The notes under the pieces were generated by a model that searched no databases, was not told the origin of the DNA, and saw nothing but the letters and a program-made list of their open reading frames with translations. Both the position numbers and the translations under genes were made by a program. Positions 24,039 through 35,625 of a stretch of 64,000 bases of DNA are shown here, piece by piece. Source of the DNA: Cyrtodaria siliqua (Eukaryota; Mollusca; Bivalvia; Adapedonta; Hiatellidae); contig JAWPHD010002630.1 in NCBI GenBank assembly GCA_037043455.1, forward strand, positions 184,226 to 248,225, in the 5' to 3' direction. Position 1 is the first letter of the stretch. Every line of letters starts with the position of its first letter.

Positions 24039-24199
24039 AAGTATTCTCCCACTCTTAAACCGTTTCACACCTCCATACAACTATATCCTTTCACTAGTTT
24101 GAAACCAACCTCATACAACATCAACCAGTCTCGTAGCACAAAATATTTTCCAAACCACTACACACCGGCTGGTACCGTATAAGATAGTCTAAGACCGGG

Positions 24200-24470
24200 T
24201 ACACTGTTATGGAAAGAGGACTCAGCAACTCTGAGAATACATTGCAACTCTGGGGTCCCTCTTTGCCATCAGCTTGAACCAAAGTCCCAGAACTACCCTA
24301 AACCAAATCTCTTTAATGAATCAAACATCAGCTTCAACTGCTATAAAATTGGCTATGACCCAGTATGCTGCATTGGTTCCAGAGGACTCAACGACTCTGA
24401 GTATACACTGCAACTCTGAGAGTCTCTCATTACCAATGACTTCAACCAAAATCCCAGCACTACCCTACAG
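24200..24470. repeat. Diverged two-copy duplication, about 160-bp offset
   Basis: GAGGACTCAGCAACTCTGAG through CCCAGAACTACCCTA (about 24217-24300) is repeated, diverged, at about 24380-24463. Confidence 0.65.
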
Positions 24471-24530
24471 GCAGCCATTCCATTCAACAACCTTCCATGA
24501 GATGTTCACTGACTGACATCGCGCTGCCAA

Positions 24531-24545
24531 CTGACTAGAATTGTG

Positions 24546-24581
<36 letters not shown>

Positions 24582-25215
24582 TGTAATTCTAAGGTTTATA
24601 GTCCCTCCACCAACAAACTTGTTAAGCCATAATGGTATCTTAAAGAGATGGGTACAATAGAGTCTGGACTTAACTGACTAGAATTGTGTGTGTGTGTGTG
24701 TGTGTGTAGTTCTGAGGTTTATAGTCCCTCCACCAACTAACACGACAAGGTATCTTGAAGCGACGGGTACAATAGTCTGGACTGTTCTAGATGAGTGTGT
24801 TGGTTGATATGGTGCTGCTGCTGTGATGTCGATTCTGTTGTCTGTATGTAGATGATGTGTCGCTCTCGCTCTGTGTAGTTGTGCTGCGGCGGTGAAGTGG
24901 GGAGTCTGGACGACATCCTCTAGGTGTTCAACGAACTACTGGGCTGGTGTAGTTTAGGTAGCCCAGTTTGGGGCCTCACCCATCACAGTATGACTCCTGC
25001 GCCACACACACCATCCGATGGCCATCTGCCATCTTCGTTTTCAGTCTTCCAATCTCGGCAAATTAATGCAGGTTCAGTAATACCAGTATTAAACCACCAT
25101 AGGGTGATACCGGTAATGGCGTATAGGGCTGGCAAGGCGACCCCTATACAAACACCATGAGTGTCATCAGTGCCCACGCAGCGACGTGCACGCGGTGAAG
25201 ATAGCAGATGGAACT
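24531..25215 (-). mobile_element. Head-to-tail SINE 3' ends
   Basis: AACTGACTAGAATT followed by a GT-rich run (GTGC repeats at 24544-24582) and TTCTAAGGTTTATAGTCCCT occurs at 24531 and 24672, and again at 25214 before the full-length SINE. These are minus-strand 3' tails of the same family in direct array, probably made by unequal recombination between neighbouring insertions or by SINE oligomers. Both frames at 24924-25177 are repeat-derived and not called. Confidence 0.65.
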
Positions 25216-25225
25216 GACTAGAATT

Positions 25226-25628
25226 GTGTGTGTGTGTGTGTATTTCTAAGGATTATAGTCCCTCCACCTACGACAGGCGTCCTACCCGACGATTATAGGC
25301 ACAATGTCTGGACTTTTATCTGTGTGTTGTTGTGTGATGTGATGATATGTCTACTTGAAGCAGCGAACTCAATGGTTTCTTTATAGTGCTGCCACACTCG
25401 AATACCACGCCGTAGTAGACATGATACCCCAACCCACCCAGTCACATTATTCTGACACTGGTCAATCAGTCGTAGCACTACCCATTATTTGCTCGTCGGG
25501 CAAGGGTTACAAGTGACTACTCCATTTTTAAATTCTTTGGTATGACGCGGTCAGGGGACTCAAACCCACGACCTCCCGAATGCAAGGCAGACGCTATAAC
25601 CACTACACCATAATGCTTCGGTAAAACA
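25226..25628 (-). mobile_element. Full-length tRNA-derived SINE with target duplication
   Basis: Read on the minus strand, the tRNA-like head is at about 25560-25625: GGTGTAGTGGTTATAGCG (A box) and GTGGGTTTGAGTCCCC (B box). The body contains GTACTACGGCGTGG-like sequence, and the tail is GGACTATAATCCTTAGAAAT then (CA)n. GACTAGAATT flanks it at 25216-25225 and 25629-25638. The tail region is identical over about 98 bp to the truncated insertion at 35009-35112. Confidence 0.85.
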
Positions 25629-25653
25629 GACTAGAATTTAATTGCTCATGCCC

Positions 25654-25663
25654 ACAGGTACCG

Positions 25664-25695
<32 letters not shown>

Positions 25696-26624
25696 TTATA
25701 TTCTATTAAATACTGAAGGTCAGCATCGAGGAAATCCAAAATATAGGCATGCATCTCTAAACAACAGCTGCAGTGTTAGTTTTTGAAGTCCCACAGAGCT
25801 GTCATATGCTGCAATCAACTCAGGAATAAATTATCTTTCCAATAACATACATTTTCATATGTCCACACCACATAAGAAAAGCTCTGGTGTTCGAAAAACA
25901 CAGAAAACGTACCTGTTTTTAAAAATCGACTCTAAGCCAGTCCGTATTATTCGCCTATACAGACCCCCGTAGACTGCCGTTTAGCCTTTGTAGAAGCTCC
26001 CGCGGACATAACAACTCATCGACACTATTCCTTACGCACAATATGTCTTTATCCATGCAATAAATAATGTCCAAGTACCTTTCCGACGATCAAAAGTACA
26101 CATTTTCAAAAATCTCAGTATCCCACGATGCCATTTGCATTGAGAATGCCGGAAGTTGATAGAAAAGCCGCAGTAATACTTGTTAAATACTTGTGATCGT
26201 CGGAAAGGTACTTGGACATTATTTATTGCACGGATAAAGACATATTGTGCGTAAGGAATAGTGTCGATGAGTTGTTATGTCTGCGGGAGCTTCTACAAAG
26301 GCTAAACAGCGGTCTACGGGGGTCTGTATAGGCGAATAATACGACTGGCTTAGAGTCGATTTTTAAAAACAGGTACGTTTTCTGTGTTTTTCGAGCACCA
26401 GAGCTTTTCTTATGTGGTGTGGACATACGAAAGTGTATGTTATTGGAAAGATAATTTATTCCCGAGTTGATTGCAGCATATGACAGCTCTGTGGGACTTC
26501 AAAAACTAACACTGCAGTTGTTGTTTTGAGATGCATGCCTATATTTTGGGATTTCCTCGATGCTGACCTTCAGTATTTAATAGAATATAACTTTTTTTTT
26601 TTTTTTTTTTAAACCGGTACCTGT
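25654..26624. mobile_element. 971-bp foldback element with 10-bp target duplication
   Basis: Two arms of about 430 bp are inverted copies with few mismatches, around a loop at about 26092-26190. Ends are ACAGGTACCGGTTT and AAACCGGTACCTGT, each followed inward by a long A/T run. A perfect 10-bp duplication, GCTCATGCCC, lies outside (25644-25653, 26625-26634). Very long arms and a 9-11-bp duplication fit a Mutator-type foldback, but no transposase is present. The minus frame 26223-26426 is arm sequence. Confidence 0.88.
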
Positions 26625-26634
26625 GCTCATGCCC

Positions 26635-27529
26635 TTTTATACTCAATGTAAATGGCATCTTCCGAAACAAGGGAAGTAATCCTGCAATTATTACTGTTCA
26701 ATCAGCTTAAGTATAACTTCCAATGGCATTTTCATTACACAACCTAACATGTTTGCTGACAGACCGTCAGACAGACAGACAGACAGACAGACAAAAAGAC
26801 GGCTATATGCCACAGGTCCTCTATAAGGTGATCTGACTAAATTGATCTGCCAACACATTTCACATTCCATATACTTATTATACAGAACTCTGATACCCAG
26901 TCTCAAAGCCATTTATTTAGTGGAGAAATAAAGAAATCACCACAGATGTAGTATTAACAAAATATTGACCAGATATTATTTCTTCTTTTAGGTACAATAC
27001 ATGGTTTAAAGCAAGCCATGCAATGCACTTAATGCTTATTTCAGGTCAAGCATTTTAATGATGAGTTGAACATTGGGGATCAAGACTGAGATGAAATGGT
27101 GCTTTTGTGTATCAAAGGTTAAAAGCAAAATGCACAGTATCTTACAAGCTTTGATAATACTAATGGTATTATCAATATTGCCTGAAATAGGATGCATGCT
27201 CAATGAATGGTCACGATCCCTGGATAGCAAAGGTTAAAAGCATCTCTGTGTCTGTCTGTGTAACTGCCTTTGATTTATTAAGGGTATTACACATACTGAT
27301 TGATCTTTTTTGTAGGGATAAATATCATTTGGAGAACAAAGCACAACCAGTATTTTATATAATGAAAAAATAAACTAATTCAGGGATTAAGGAAAAGAAA
27401 AAAGTTCAAAAGACTGCATATAAAAATATCAATTTTCTTTCAAAAGCAGGGTTGGAGCTGTCTCTTACAAGATATACTGAAAGTGATAGGTCAAACTGTT
27501 TGGTGAAGTTAATCAAATAAGCATGCTTC
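26635..27529. other. AT-rich non-coding stretch with (CAGA)n
   Basis: A CAGA tract at about 26766-26793 sits in an ACCGTCAGACAG context typical of the ACGG/CAGA-rich ends of bivalve elements. Nothing else is recognised. Confidence 0.5.
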
Positions 27530-27905
27530 AACATCTCCTCCTCCTCCACCTCCTCCTCCTCCTCCTTTTTGTCTGTCAGTTATCATTTATCTTGTTAGGA
27601 AATGCGTTAACGTATCTTGTTTTATCAAAATTTTAAATTCCTCCTCCTCCTCCTCCTCCTCCTCCTCCTCCTCCCCCTCCTCCCATCATCCTCATCATTA
27701 CCCTCATCCTCATCATCACCCTCATCCTCCCATCATCCTCATCATCACCCTCATCCTCCCATCATCCTCATCATCACCCTCATCCTCATCATCACCCTCA
27801 TCCTCCCATCATCCTCATCATTACCCTCATCCTCATCATCACCCTCATCCTCCCATCATCCTCATCATCACCCTCATCCTCATCAGCATCATCATCATCA
27901 TCATT
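27530..27905. repeat. Polypyrimidine (CCT)n and CATCCTCAT minisatellite
   Basis: CTC/CCT runs at 27536-27566 and 27640-27686 are followed by shuffled units of CCTCATCATCACCCTCAT type to 27900. The strand is almost purely pyrimidine between 27640 and 27690, which could form a triplex. The 110-residue frame is a low-complexity artefact. Confidence 0.92.
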
Positions 27906-27977
27906 GCATGAGATGTTACACATATAAAGTCATACATGTTGTCTGTTAACAAGTCATCGGCATACTGCACTGTTACT

Positions 27978-28036
27978 GGTTCCTAATATCAATGGCATCA
28001 ACAGATGGTTCCTAATATCAATGGCATCAACAGATG
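27978..28036. repeat. 29-bp unit, two perfect copies
   Basis: GGTTCCTAATATCAATGGCA and the next nine bases are repeated exactly in tandem. Confidence 0.85.
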
Positions 28037-28289
28037 GCAGGCCAGCATTTAAACCAGTCTGCAGTTACAGTTGCAGTTAAATTGACCGGCATAGCCTTTT
28101 GAGACACTGATAATTATGATACATATTATTTGTAAGTCAATAAGTATCATTTGGCAGACTTTATATTATAAAATTTAAATAATTTTATATTTTCAACTTC
28201 CTCTTGATGGTATGAAAACATCTGACACATTCTAATGTTAAGTTACTGTAAAACATTTCTTGTCACACTAAAGTTGACGATGGCTGTAT

Positions 28290-28504
28290 ATTGTTTTTCA
28301 TAACTTCTTGAATGTAACATTGAACATGGCTGTAAATTCTATTCCATACCTTCTTGAATATAACACTGAACATTTAGTAAAGTCTTGAACATTCAGTGTC
28401 TTACCATGAGCTTGTAGAACATTGAATGTCATGAGAGAGGTCCTATAACTTTCAATGTCACGCCATGCATGCATGTGCACATCAGTGAACATTCAGTGAC
28501 ATCT
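28290..28504. repeat. Left part of the 30-bp 'GAACATTCAATG' minisatellite
   Basis: Diverged units of GAACATTCAGTGTC type match the array at 32890-33716. The foldback element at 28505-32889 separates the two parts, so it appears to have inserted into the array or at its edge. Confidence 0.75.
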
Positions 28505-31500
28505 AATAGTTCTTGAGCTGGCTGTAGACCCCCCTCCCCCCCCAGGGGGAATTTTGTAGGGTATGATTTTCTGAAAGAACATACATTAAGCTTCAAAATG
28601 AGACATGTGTGCCATCTGAGCGTTGGGGCTTTAGTGAGTTTTGGGGGAAAACGTTGCATTTTTAGACGAAAATCGCCAAAATCTGGAATTATTTTTTAGA
28701 AAAAGAATGGAATATGTTAGAACCAATTTGAATAGATGGAATCTTTCTCGGAACGCATCTCTACATGTCCCACTATATAATTTATGGATCCGATACTTAA
28801 ATATTGAGATTTTGGGTAAAAATGTTAAAAAATTGAATAAAATCGCTGATTTCTGTAATACATTGGGGGTATTTAATTAAAAATTAGAAATATATCTAAT
28901 ACAATAGAAAAAAGAAATATTGTAACCTTTTTGGGCAGGGCAAGGTCCAGTGGTTAAAAAGAAAAAAGTTCCAAACCGCATGATGTTTGGAAATGCCTTA
29001 ATTTTGGGGCGAAAAATGTGTATTTTTGTCAAAAATCGCCGGAATCTGGAATTATTTTTTAAAATTAGTTTCAACATAAACTGATCAAATTGAAGCAATA
29101 AAATGTTGTACAGCATATATATTCAAGTTTTTCCTGGCATCATATATAACATATGTGCTCAAATATTGGCATTTTAGGGCAAAATGTTGGAAAAAATGAC
29201 AAAACTCACTGATTTCTGTAATCCATTTTGGGTATTGGGTTAAAGTTTAGAAAAAAAAATATTTAATACAATAGAATAAAGACATATTGTAACATTTTGG
29301 ATAGACAAAGGTCCAATAATTAAGTAGAAAAAATTCATGAACCATATGATGTTTAAAATATTGCCTTAATTTTCAGGCGAAAAATGTGTATTTCCGTAAA
29401 AAATCAACGGAATCTCCAATTATCTTTTGAAAATAGTTTGAACATAAACTTATCAAATTGAAGCAATAAAATGTTGCACACTACATATCAAAGTCATTTA
29501 TTGTATCAGATATAATATATATGCTCATGTATTTATATTTTAGGGCAAAATGTTGAAAAAATGACTAAAATCGCCGATTTCTATAATGCATTGAAGGTAT
29601 TGGGAAACAATTAAAAGTGCATAGAAATAATGGGAAAAAAAATATTGTAACATTTTTGCAGTCCAATGTGCAATAATATACCAGAAAACCCATCAGAAGA
29701 TGGTAAATGCTGCTTTATTTTGTTGGAGGAAAATGTGTTTTTAATAAAACATAAACGAAATCTGAATTGTTTTCTTCAAAAAGTAATTTAAACATACATG
29801 TTACAACGACATATCGCCAGATGAGAGAAAAAAGTGCCGTCTTTCTTCTATGGAACATTCCTATTCTCACCTGGCGATATTGCCATTGACCCATCATATG
29901 TTTCCAAGGAGTGCATGGCAGGCTGACATTTTATTTGTTCAAACAAGCCTGCTCTAGCTGATACCTTATGAGAATTTGTTAAAAAATGGCATGACAGAAC
30001 CTCCCGAACAATACAACACATCATTTACTAGTTTTTGAGCTGGCTGTAGACACCCCCCTCCTCCCGAACTCAGGTAGCCCTCCCCTTATACGGTCTAGCG
30101 ACCGAGTGCCACGCCGTTGAGTCACAAAACCTGTGGGTCGGCCCAGCGGCCATCGGCATTGGGTCGCTCAAGGCTATTTCTCTCTATATAACTATACTGT
30201 ATATAGCTCTAGGTTCTATGTTCGAGACCCGAACTCGGGAAGCCATCCCACTGAAACGACCTAGGGATTGAGTGCCACGCATAGCGAGAACCGTTGCTGC
30301 CGGCTGACCACCGTTCCCGTTGGGTCACAATACCTGTGGGTAGGCCCAGCGGCCGTCGGCTGCGGGTCGTTCAAAGCTATGTACTATATAGCTCTATGTG
30401 GCATGTTTGAGACACGAACTCAGGCAGCCTTCCCCCTGATACGACCTAGGGACCGAGTGCCACGCGTAGCGAGGACCGTTGCCGACGGCTGGCCACTGGT
30501 CCCGTTGTGTCATAAAATATGTGGGTCGGCCGAGCGGCTATCGGCCGAAGGTCGTTAAACGCTATTTCCCTCTATTTAACTGTATATAACTCTATGTTAC
30601 ATGTTCAAGACTCGAACTCGGGTAGCCCACACCTTGATAAGACCTAGGGACCATGTACCACGCATAGCGGGGACCTTTGCCGACGGCTGGCCACCGGTCC
30701 CGTTGTGTCACAAAATATGTGGATCGGTCCAGCGGCCATCGGCCGATGGTCGCTCAACGCTATTTCTCTCTATACATATATAACTATACTGTATAAAGCT
30801 CTAGGTGAGTTACGAGGTTCGAGACCCGAACTCGGGTAGCCTTCCCACTGATACAGCCTAGCGATTGAATGCCACGCGTTGCCGGGACCTTTGCCAACGG
30901 CTGCCCACTAGTCCCGTTGCGTTGTGTCACCCAATCTGTGTCGGCCCAGCGGCCGTCGGCCGAAGGTTGTTCAACGCCATATCCTTCTATATAACTGTAC
31001 ATAGCTCTATGTGCCATGTTCGAGACTCGAACTCGGGTAGCCCTCACCCTGATAAGGCCTAGACACCATGTACCACGCATAGCGGGGACCTTTGCCGACG
31101 ACTGGCCACCAGTCCCGTTGTGTCATAAAATATGTGGATCGGTCCAGCGGCCATCAGCCGATGTTTACTCAATGCTATTTCCCTCTATACATACGTAACT
31201 ATACTGTATAAATCTCTAGGTAAGTTACGAGGTTCGAGACCCGAACTCGGGTAGCATCCCCCCTGATACAGCCTAGCGATTGAATGCCACGCATTGCCGG
31301 GACCTTTGCCGACGGCTGCCCACTAGTCCCGTTGTGTCACCCAATCTGTGTCGGCCCAGCGGCCATCGGCCGAAGGTTGTTCAACACTATATCCTTCTAT
31401 ATAACTGTATATAGCTCTATGTGCCATGTTCGAAACTCGAACTCGGGTAGCCTTTCTCTTAATATGGACTAGCGACCGAGTGCCACATGTACTGGGGACC

Positions 31501-32889
31501 TTTGCCAACAGCTGGCCACCGGTCCCGTTGTGTCGCAAAATCTGTGGGTCGGCCCAGTGGCCGTACGCAGAGCGTCGCTCAACACTATTACTCTATTTAT
31601 AACGTATACTGTATATAGCTCTATGTATCATGTTCGAAATACCGGTAACGTGATAAAGTCCAAGTCGCCAGTTGGTACACGTACATGTTCCAAAATGCTC
31701 TACACATAATGGGCTTTCAGAAAAATAGGGTGTACAAAATTCCCCTTGGGGTGAGGGTTACTCCTACTAGCTTACAGTCTATTTTCTATTGTACCAGTAT
31801 TATATATTTTTCTAGATTTTAACCCCATACCCGCAATGGATTGCAGAAACAGTGATTTTGGTCCTTTTTTCCAACATATTTCAGCAGATATGTTATATAT
31901 GATGCAAGAAAACACTTGAATATGTATGCTGTGCAACATTATATAAATTCAATTTGATAAGTTTATGTTACGACTATTTTCAAAAATAATTCCAGATTCC
32001 GTCGATTTTTGACAAAAATACACATTTTTCGCCTAAAAAATAAGGCATTTTCAAGCATCATACGGTTCGGGAATTTTTTCTACTTAATAATTGGACCTTT
32101 GTCTATCCAAAAATGTTACAATGTGTCCTTATTCAATTGTATTAAATTTGTTTCTATATTTTAACCCAATAACCCAATGGATTACAGAAATCAGTGATTT
32201 TTGTCATTTTTTCCAACATTTTGCCCTAAAATGCCAATATTTGAGCACATATGTTATATAATGTGTCAGGAAAAACTTGAATATGTATGTCGTGCAACAT
32301 TCTATTGCTTCAGTTTGATAAGTTTATGTTCAAACTAATTTCAAAAAATAATTCCAGATTCCGGCGATTTTTGACAAAAATACACATTTTTCGCCCCAAA
32401 ATTAAGGCATTTCCAAACATCATGCGGTTTGGGACTTTTTTCTACTGAATCACTGGACCTTACCCTGCCCAAAAAGGTTACAATATTTCTTTTTTCTATT
32501 GTATTAGATATTTTTATATTTTTTAGTTAAATATCCCCAATGTATTACAGAAATCAGCGATTTTATTCAATTTTTTAACATTTTTACCCAAAATCTCAAT
32601 ATTTAAGCATCGGATCCACAAATTATATTTTGGGACACGTAGAGATGCGTTCCGAGAAAGATTCCATCTATTCAAATTGGTTCTAATATATTTTATTATT
32701 TTTCTAAAAAATAATTCCAGATTTCGGCGATTTTTGTCTAAAAACGCAACGTTTTCCCCCAAAACTCACTAAAGCCCCAACGCTCAGATGGCACACATGT
32801 CTCATTTTGAAACTTACTGTATGCTCTTTCAGAAAATCATACCCTACAAAATTCCCCCTGGGGGGGGAGGGTTTCTCCTACTAGCTCAC
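28505..32889. mobile_element. 4.4-kb nested foldback element
   Basis: The left arm (about 28505-29700) and right arm (about 31700-32889) are inverted copies. They begin with an end module (GAGCTGGCTGTAGACCCCCC, G/C run, AGGGGGAATTTTGTAGGG). Within each arm a unit of about 363 bp recurs: AATCTGGAATTATTTTTT near 28680, 29045 and, diverged, 29410. A second copy of the end module lies at about 30024-30062 and, inverted, at 31735-31775, so a smaller element is nested inside. A 79-residue frame occurs in both arms (28641-28880 plus, 32523-32762 minus) with many replacement changes. It has no known domain, and I do not call it a gene. Confidence 0.85.
30050..31640. repeat. GC-rich tandem core, about 165-215-bp units
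   Basis: The landmark CGAACTCGGGTAGCC recurs near 30065, 30231, 30415, 30615, 30828, 31029, 31243 and 31438. From 30615 two unit types alternate (one with CACGCATAGCGGGGACCTTT, the other with CAGCCTAGCGATTGAATGCC), giving a dimer of about 414 bp. Units also hold TTCGAGACCCGAACTCGGG, which contains a B-box-like GGTTCGAGACC in some copies, and GGCCCAGCGGCC. GC content is clearly above the flanks. Frames on both strands here are repeat artefacts. Confidence 0.88.
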
Positions 32890-33716
32890 AGCCTATAAGG
32901 AGATCCTAGAACATTCAATGACGTGTAATGAGTCCTAGAATATTCAGTGACATGTAATGAGGTCCTAGAACATTTAATGACATGTAATGAGGTCAAAGAA
33001 AATTCAATGTCATGAAATGAGGTCCTAGAATATTCAATGCCATAATTATAATGTGCTCCTAGAACATTCAATTGTCATGGATTGAGGTCCTAGAACATTC
33101 AATTTGTCATAAAATGAGGTCCTAGAACATTTAATGTCATGTGATGAGTCCTAGAATATTCGATGACATGTAATGAGGTCCTACATTCAATGTCATGTAA
33201 TGAGGTCCAAGAACATTCAATGACATGTAATGACGTCCTAGAACATTCAATGTCATGAACTGAGGTCTAAGAACATTCAATGAAAAAATTATAATGTACT
33301 CCTAGAACATTCAATGTCATGGATTAAGGAACTAGAACATGCAATGACAGGTAATGAGTTTCTAAAACATTCTATGTCATGAAATGAGGTCCTAGAACAT
33401 TTAATGTCATGTAATAAGGTCCTAGAACATTCAATGACATGTAATGAGGTCATAGAACATTCAATATTCATGAAATGATGTCCTAAAACATTTAATGTCA
33501 TGTAATAAGGTCCTAGAACATTTAATGTCATGTTAATGAGGTCCTAGAACATTCAGTGCCATGTAATGAGATCAAAAAACATTCAATATTCATGAAATGT
33601 GGTCCTAAAACATTCAATGCCATGTAATGTGCTCCTACAACGTTCAATGTCATGGACTGATGTCCTAGAACATTCAATGTCATGTATTGACGTCCTAGAA
33701 CATGGGTTTTTATATA
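32890..33716. repeat. 30-bp minisatellite, about 27 copies
   Basis: The unit is GAGGTCCTAGAACATTCAAT then GTCATGTAAT, with length variants and TATT/CATT changes. The left part of the same array is at 28290-28504. Confidence 0.92.
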
Positions 33717-34007
33717 AAATAACAGTAAAATCAAGCCATTTAACGATAAGTCATATTGACACAAGGGCCCTTTTCTTGACGCCATATGTATAATAACGTA
33801 TCTGGTTTGAGAGAAAACTTCAATTTTAACTAATGTTGTTTTAATACAAGATATCCACGGATTCACGTCTCATGTAACGGGGACGGGACTTAAAAATAAA
33901 AGGTCAATGATGCTTAAATGGAAGTTTGTAAACATTTTAGTAACTAAAAACAATGGAGTTTGCTGAGATGACATTTGTTTAAAAACAAAATGCCATTCTA
34001 TTAAAAC
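33717..34007. other. AT-rich non-coding stretch
   Basis: Nothing supported. Confidence 0.5.
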
Positions 34008-35008
34008 CAAGAGGCCCAAGAGGGCCTGTGGATGCTCTACTGGCTAAAACGGCTCTCATTTCAAGGGTTGTCGACATAAAATTTCCATCAGTACTTCTTT
34101 TAAAACATTGCAAAAACAACAGGGATAGGATGGCCTTAGGTCGTTCACCTGGTAATCATAGGCAATAAGTCTGCTGTGTCTAGTCTGGCAAAGGTATTTT
34201 TTAATTTGTCCCACTTTTCTTCTATGAATGAAATTTCATAAAAATGTGTGTGTGTGGGGAGGGGGAAGGTGGGGGAGTTATAGGGAGGGGGAAGGTGGGG
34301 ATGTAGGGGAGGAGGTTATATTAACATTTTTATCAAATATGGTAAAGATCAGATAAAAAATGAAGTAACTACAGATTTAACAAAGGAAAATACAATATAG
34401 CATTTTTCAACAAATCACTAACAAGATCTAGCTGGTTTTCGAACTTTTCCAAGATTTCATTGATATACCACGCTCTGCACAACTAGACATCCTACTGAGG
34501 CTTCCTGCCAAATTTTGTAGAAATCCAACAAGCCATTTAGGAGGATTAGCGCCGACAAGAAATTTAAAGTAAAAATGTCAAAGGGCCATAACTCGGTCAT
34601 AAATCAGCGACCTGGAACAAAAGCAAGATATGCATAACTAGACATCTTACCGAGGCTTCCTGCCAAGTTTCAAAATCCAACAAGGCGTTTAGGAGGAGGA
34701 GCGCCAACAAGAAATTTAAAAGTAAAAATGTCAAGGGGCCGTAACTCCATCAAAAATCACTGAACTGGAAAAAAAAAGGCAACAGGCACAACTAGAAATC
34801 ATAGCAATGCTTCCTGCTAACACAGCGTTAACACAAAAAAAGTTTTAAAAAAGTAATTAAAAAAAGAAAAGAAAAGTAAAATCAAAAAATTAAAAAAATC
34901 AAATTATAGTTCATGAGAAAGTGATGTAAATGTAACAATTAAAGTTATCTGCCCTTTGCTTGGAGAGTCAAGGTTACATCCACATCTGCTTTGTCACGTT
35001 GCGATGTA

Positions 35009-35112
35009 TTTTGTGTGTGTATTTCTAAGGATTATAGTCCCTCCACCTACGACAGGCGTCCTACCCGACGATTATAGGCACAATGTCTGGACTTTTATCT
35101 GTGTGTTGTTGT
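35009..35112 (-). mobile_element. 5'-truncated SINE insertion with 11-bp target duplication
   Basis: The 104-bp insert is essentially identical to about 25233-25332 of the full-length SINE and starts at the GT-rich (minus-strand CA) tail. GTTGCGATGTA flanks it at 34998-35008 and 35113-35123, interrupting a tandem core unit. Near-identity implies recent mobilisation. Confidence 0.88.
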
Positions 35113-35189
35113 GTTGCGATGTACCACTCAAGTTTTAAAGGTCTAGTGCATACAGTTTGTGAAAAAGTGACCTAAACGCAAAAGCTGAA

Positions 35190-35260
35190 TGGAATGGAAT
35201 GAATGGTGTTTTATGGCACGTCGACACATAAACAGGTCATATTGTGCGCAAAAACTAATG
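35190..35260 (-). mobile_element. SINE 3'-tail fragment, (TTCAA)n family
   Basis: GGAATGGAATGAATGGTGTT followed by GGCACGTCGACACATAAA matches the 3' end of the family seen at 37735, 57690 and 59948. Short and degraded. Confidence 0.5.
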
Positions 35261-35625
35261 AAAGATGAAAAAATGAAGTATTAATTAAAAATTTAATGTA
35301 AATATATAAAGATAAAACTATTAAAAAATAAGGATATGGTAGTAATATAAACTATATATGTAAATCAACAAATGCCCGTCAACCGCAAAAGTTGAACCTA
35401 AAAATTATTAAGTTAGTTGCCCTTTGCTCAAGGTCAAGGTCACTTCCACATTTGCTTTGTCACGTTGCGATGTACCACCAAGATTCAACTATAAGCAAAG
35501 TTTAATTTGTCTAGTGTATACAGTTTGTGAGAAAATGACCTAAACGCAAAACTTGAATGTTGCCGCCGCCGCCGGAAAAGCTACACCTCTGTCTCTTTTT
35601 TTCTTCGAATAGGCGAGACAAAAAA

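Larger units (their letters stand above)
34008..35625 (+). mobile_element. Helentron/pearl-like non-autonomous element
   Basis: The 5' end is CAAGAG plus a perfect hairpin, AGGCCC-AAGA-GGGCCT (34012-34027), followed by GTGGATGCTCTACTGGCTAA, as in the copy at 51958. The interior holds diverged tandem cores (GGGCCATAACTC-type, 34500-34830, then GTCAAGGTCACATCCACATT-type from about 34960). The 3' end has GCCGCCGCCGGAAAAGC, then a hairpin between GTCTC and GAGAC (about 35587-35620). The layout of terminal hairpins and core repeats resembles pearl/Helentron-associated elements. This is inference; no helicase is present. A G-rich block at 34250-34313 could form a quadruplex. Confidence 0.6.

Noticed and set aside
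24924..25177. Frames on both strands that look compositionally coding
   Set aside because: They fall between SINE tails in a repeat cluster and match no family I can name.
30268..31538. Several 60-98-residue frames on both strands in the GC-rich core
   Set aside because: They repeat with the tandem unit and shift between units; no conserved domain.
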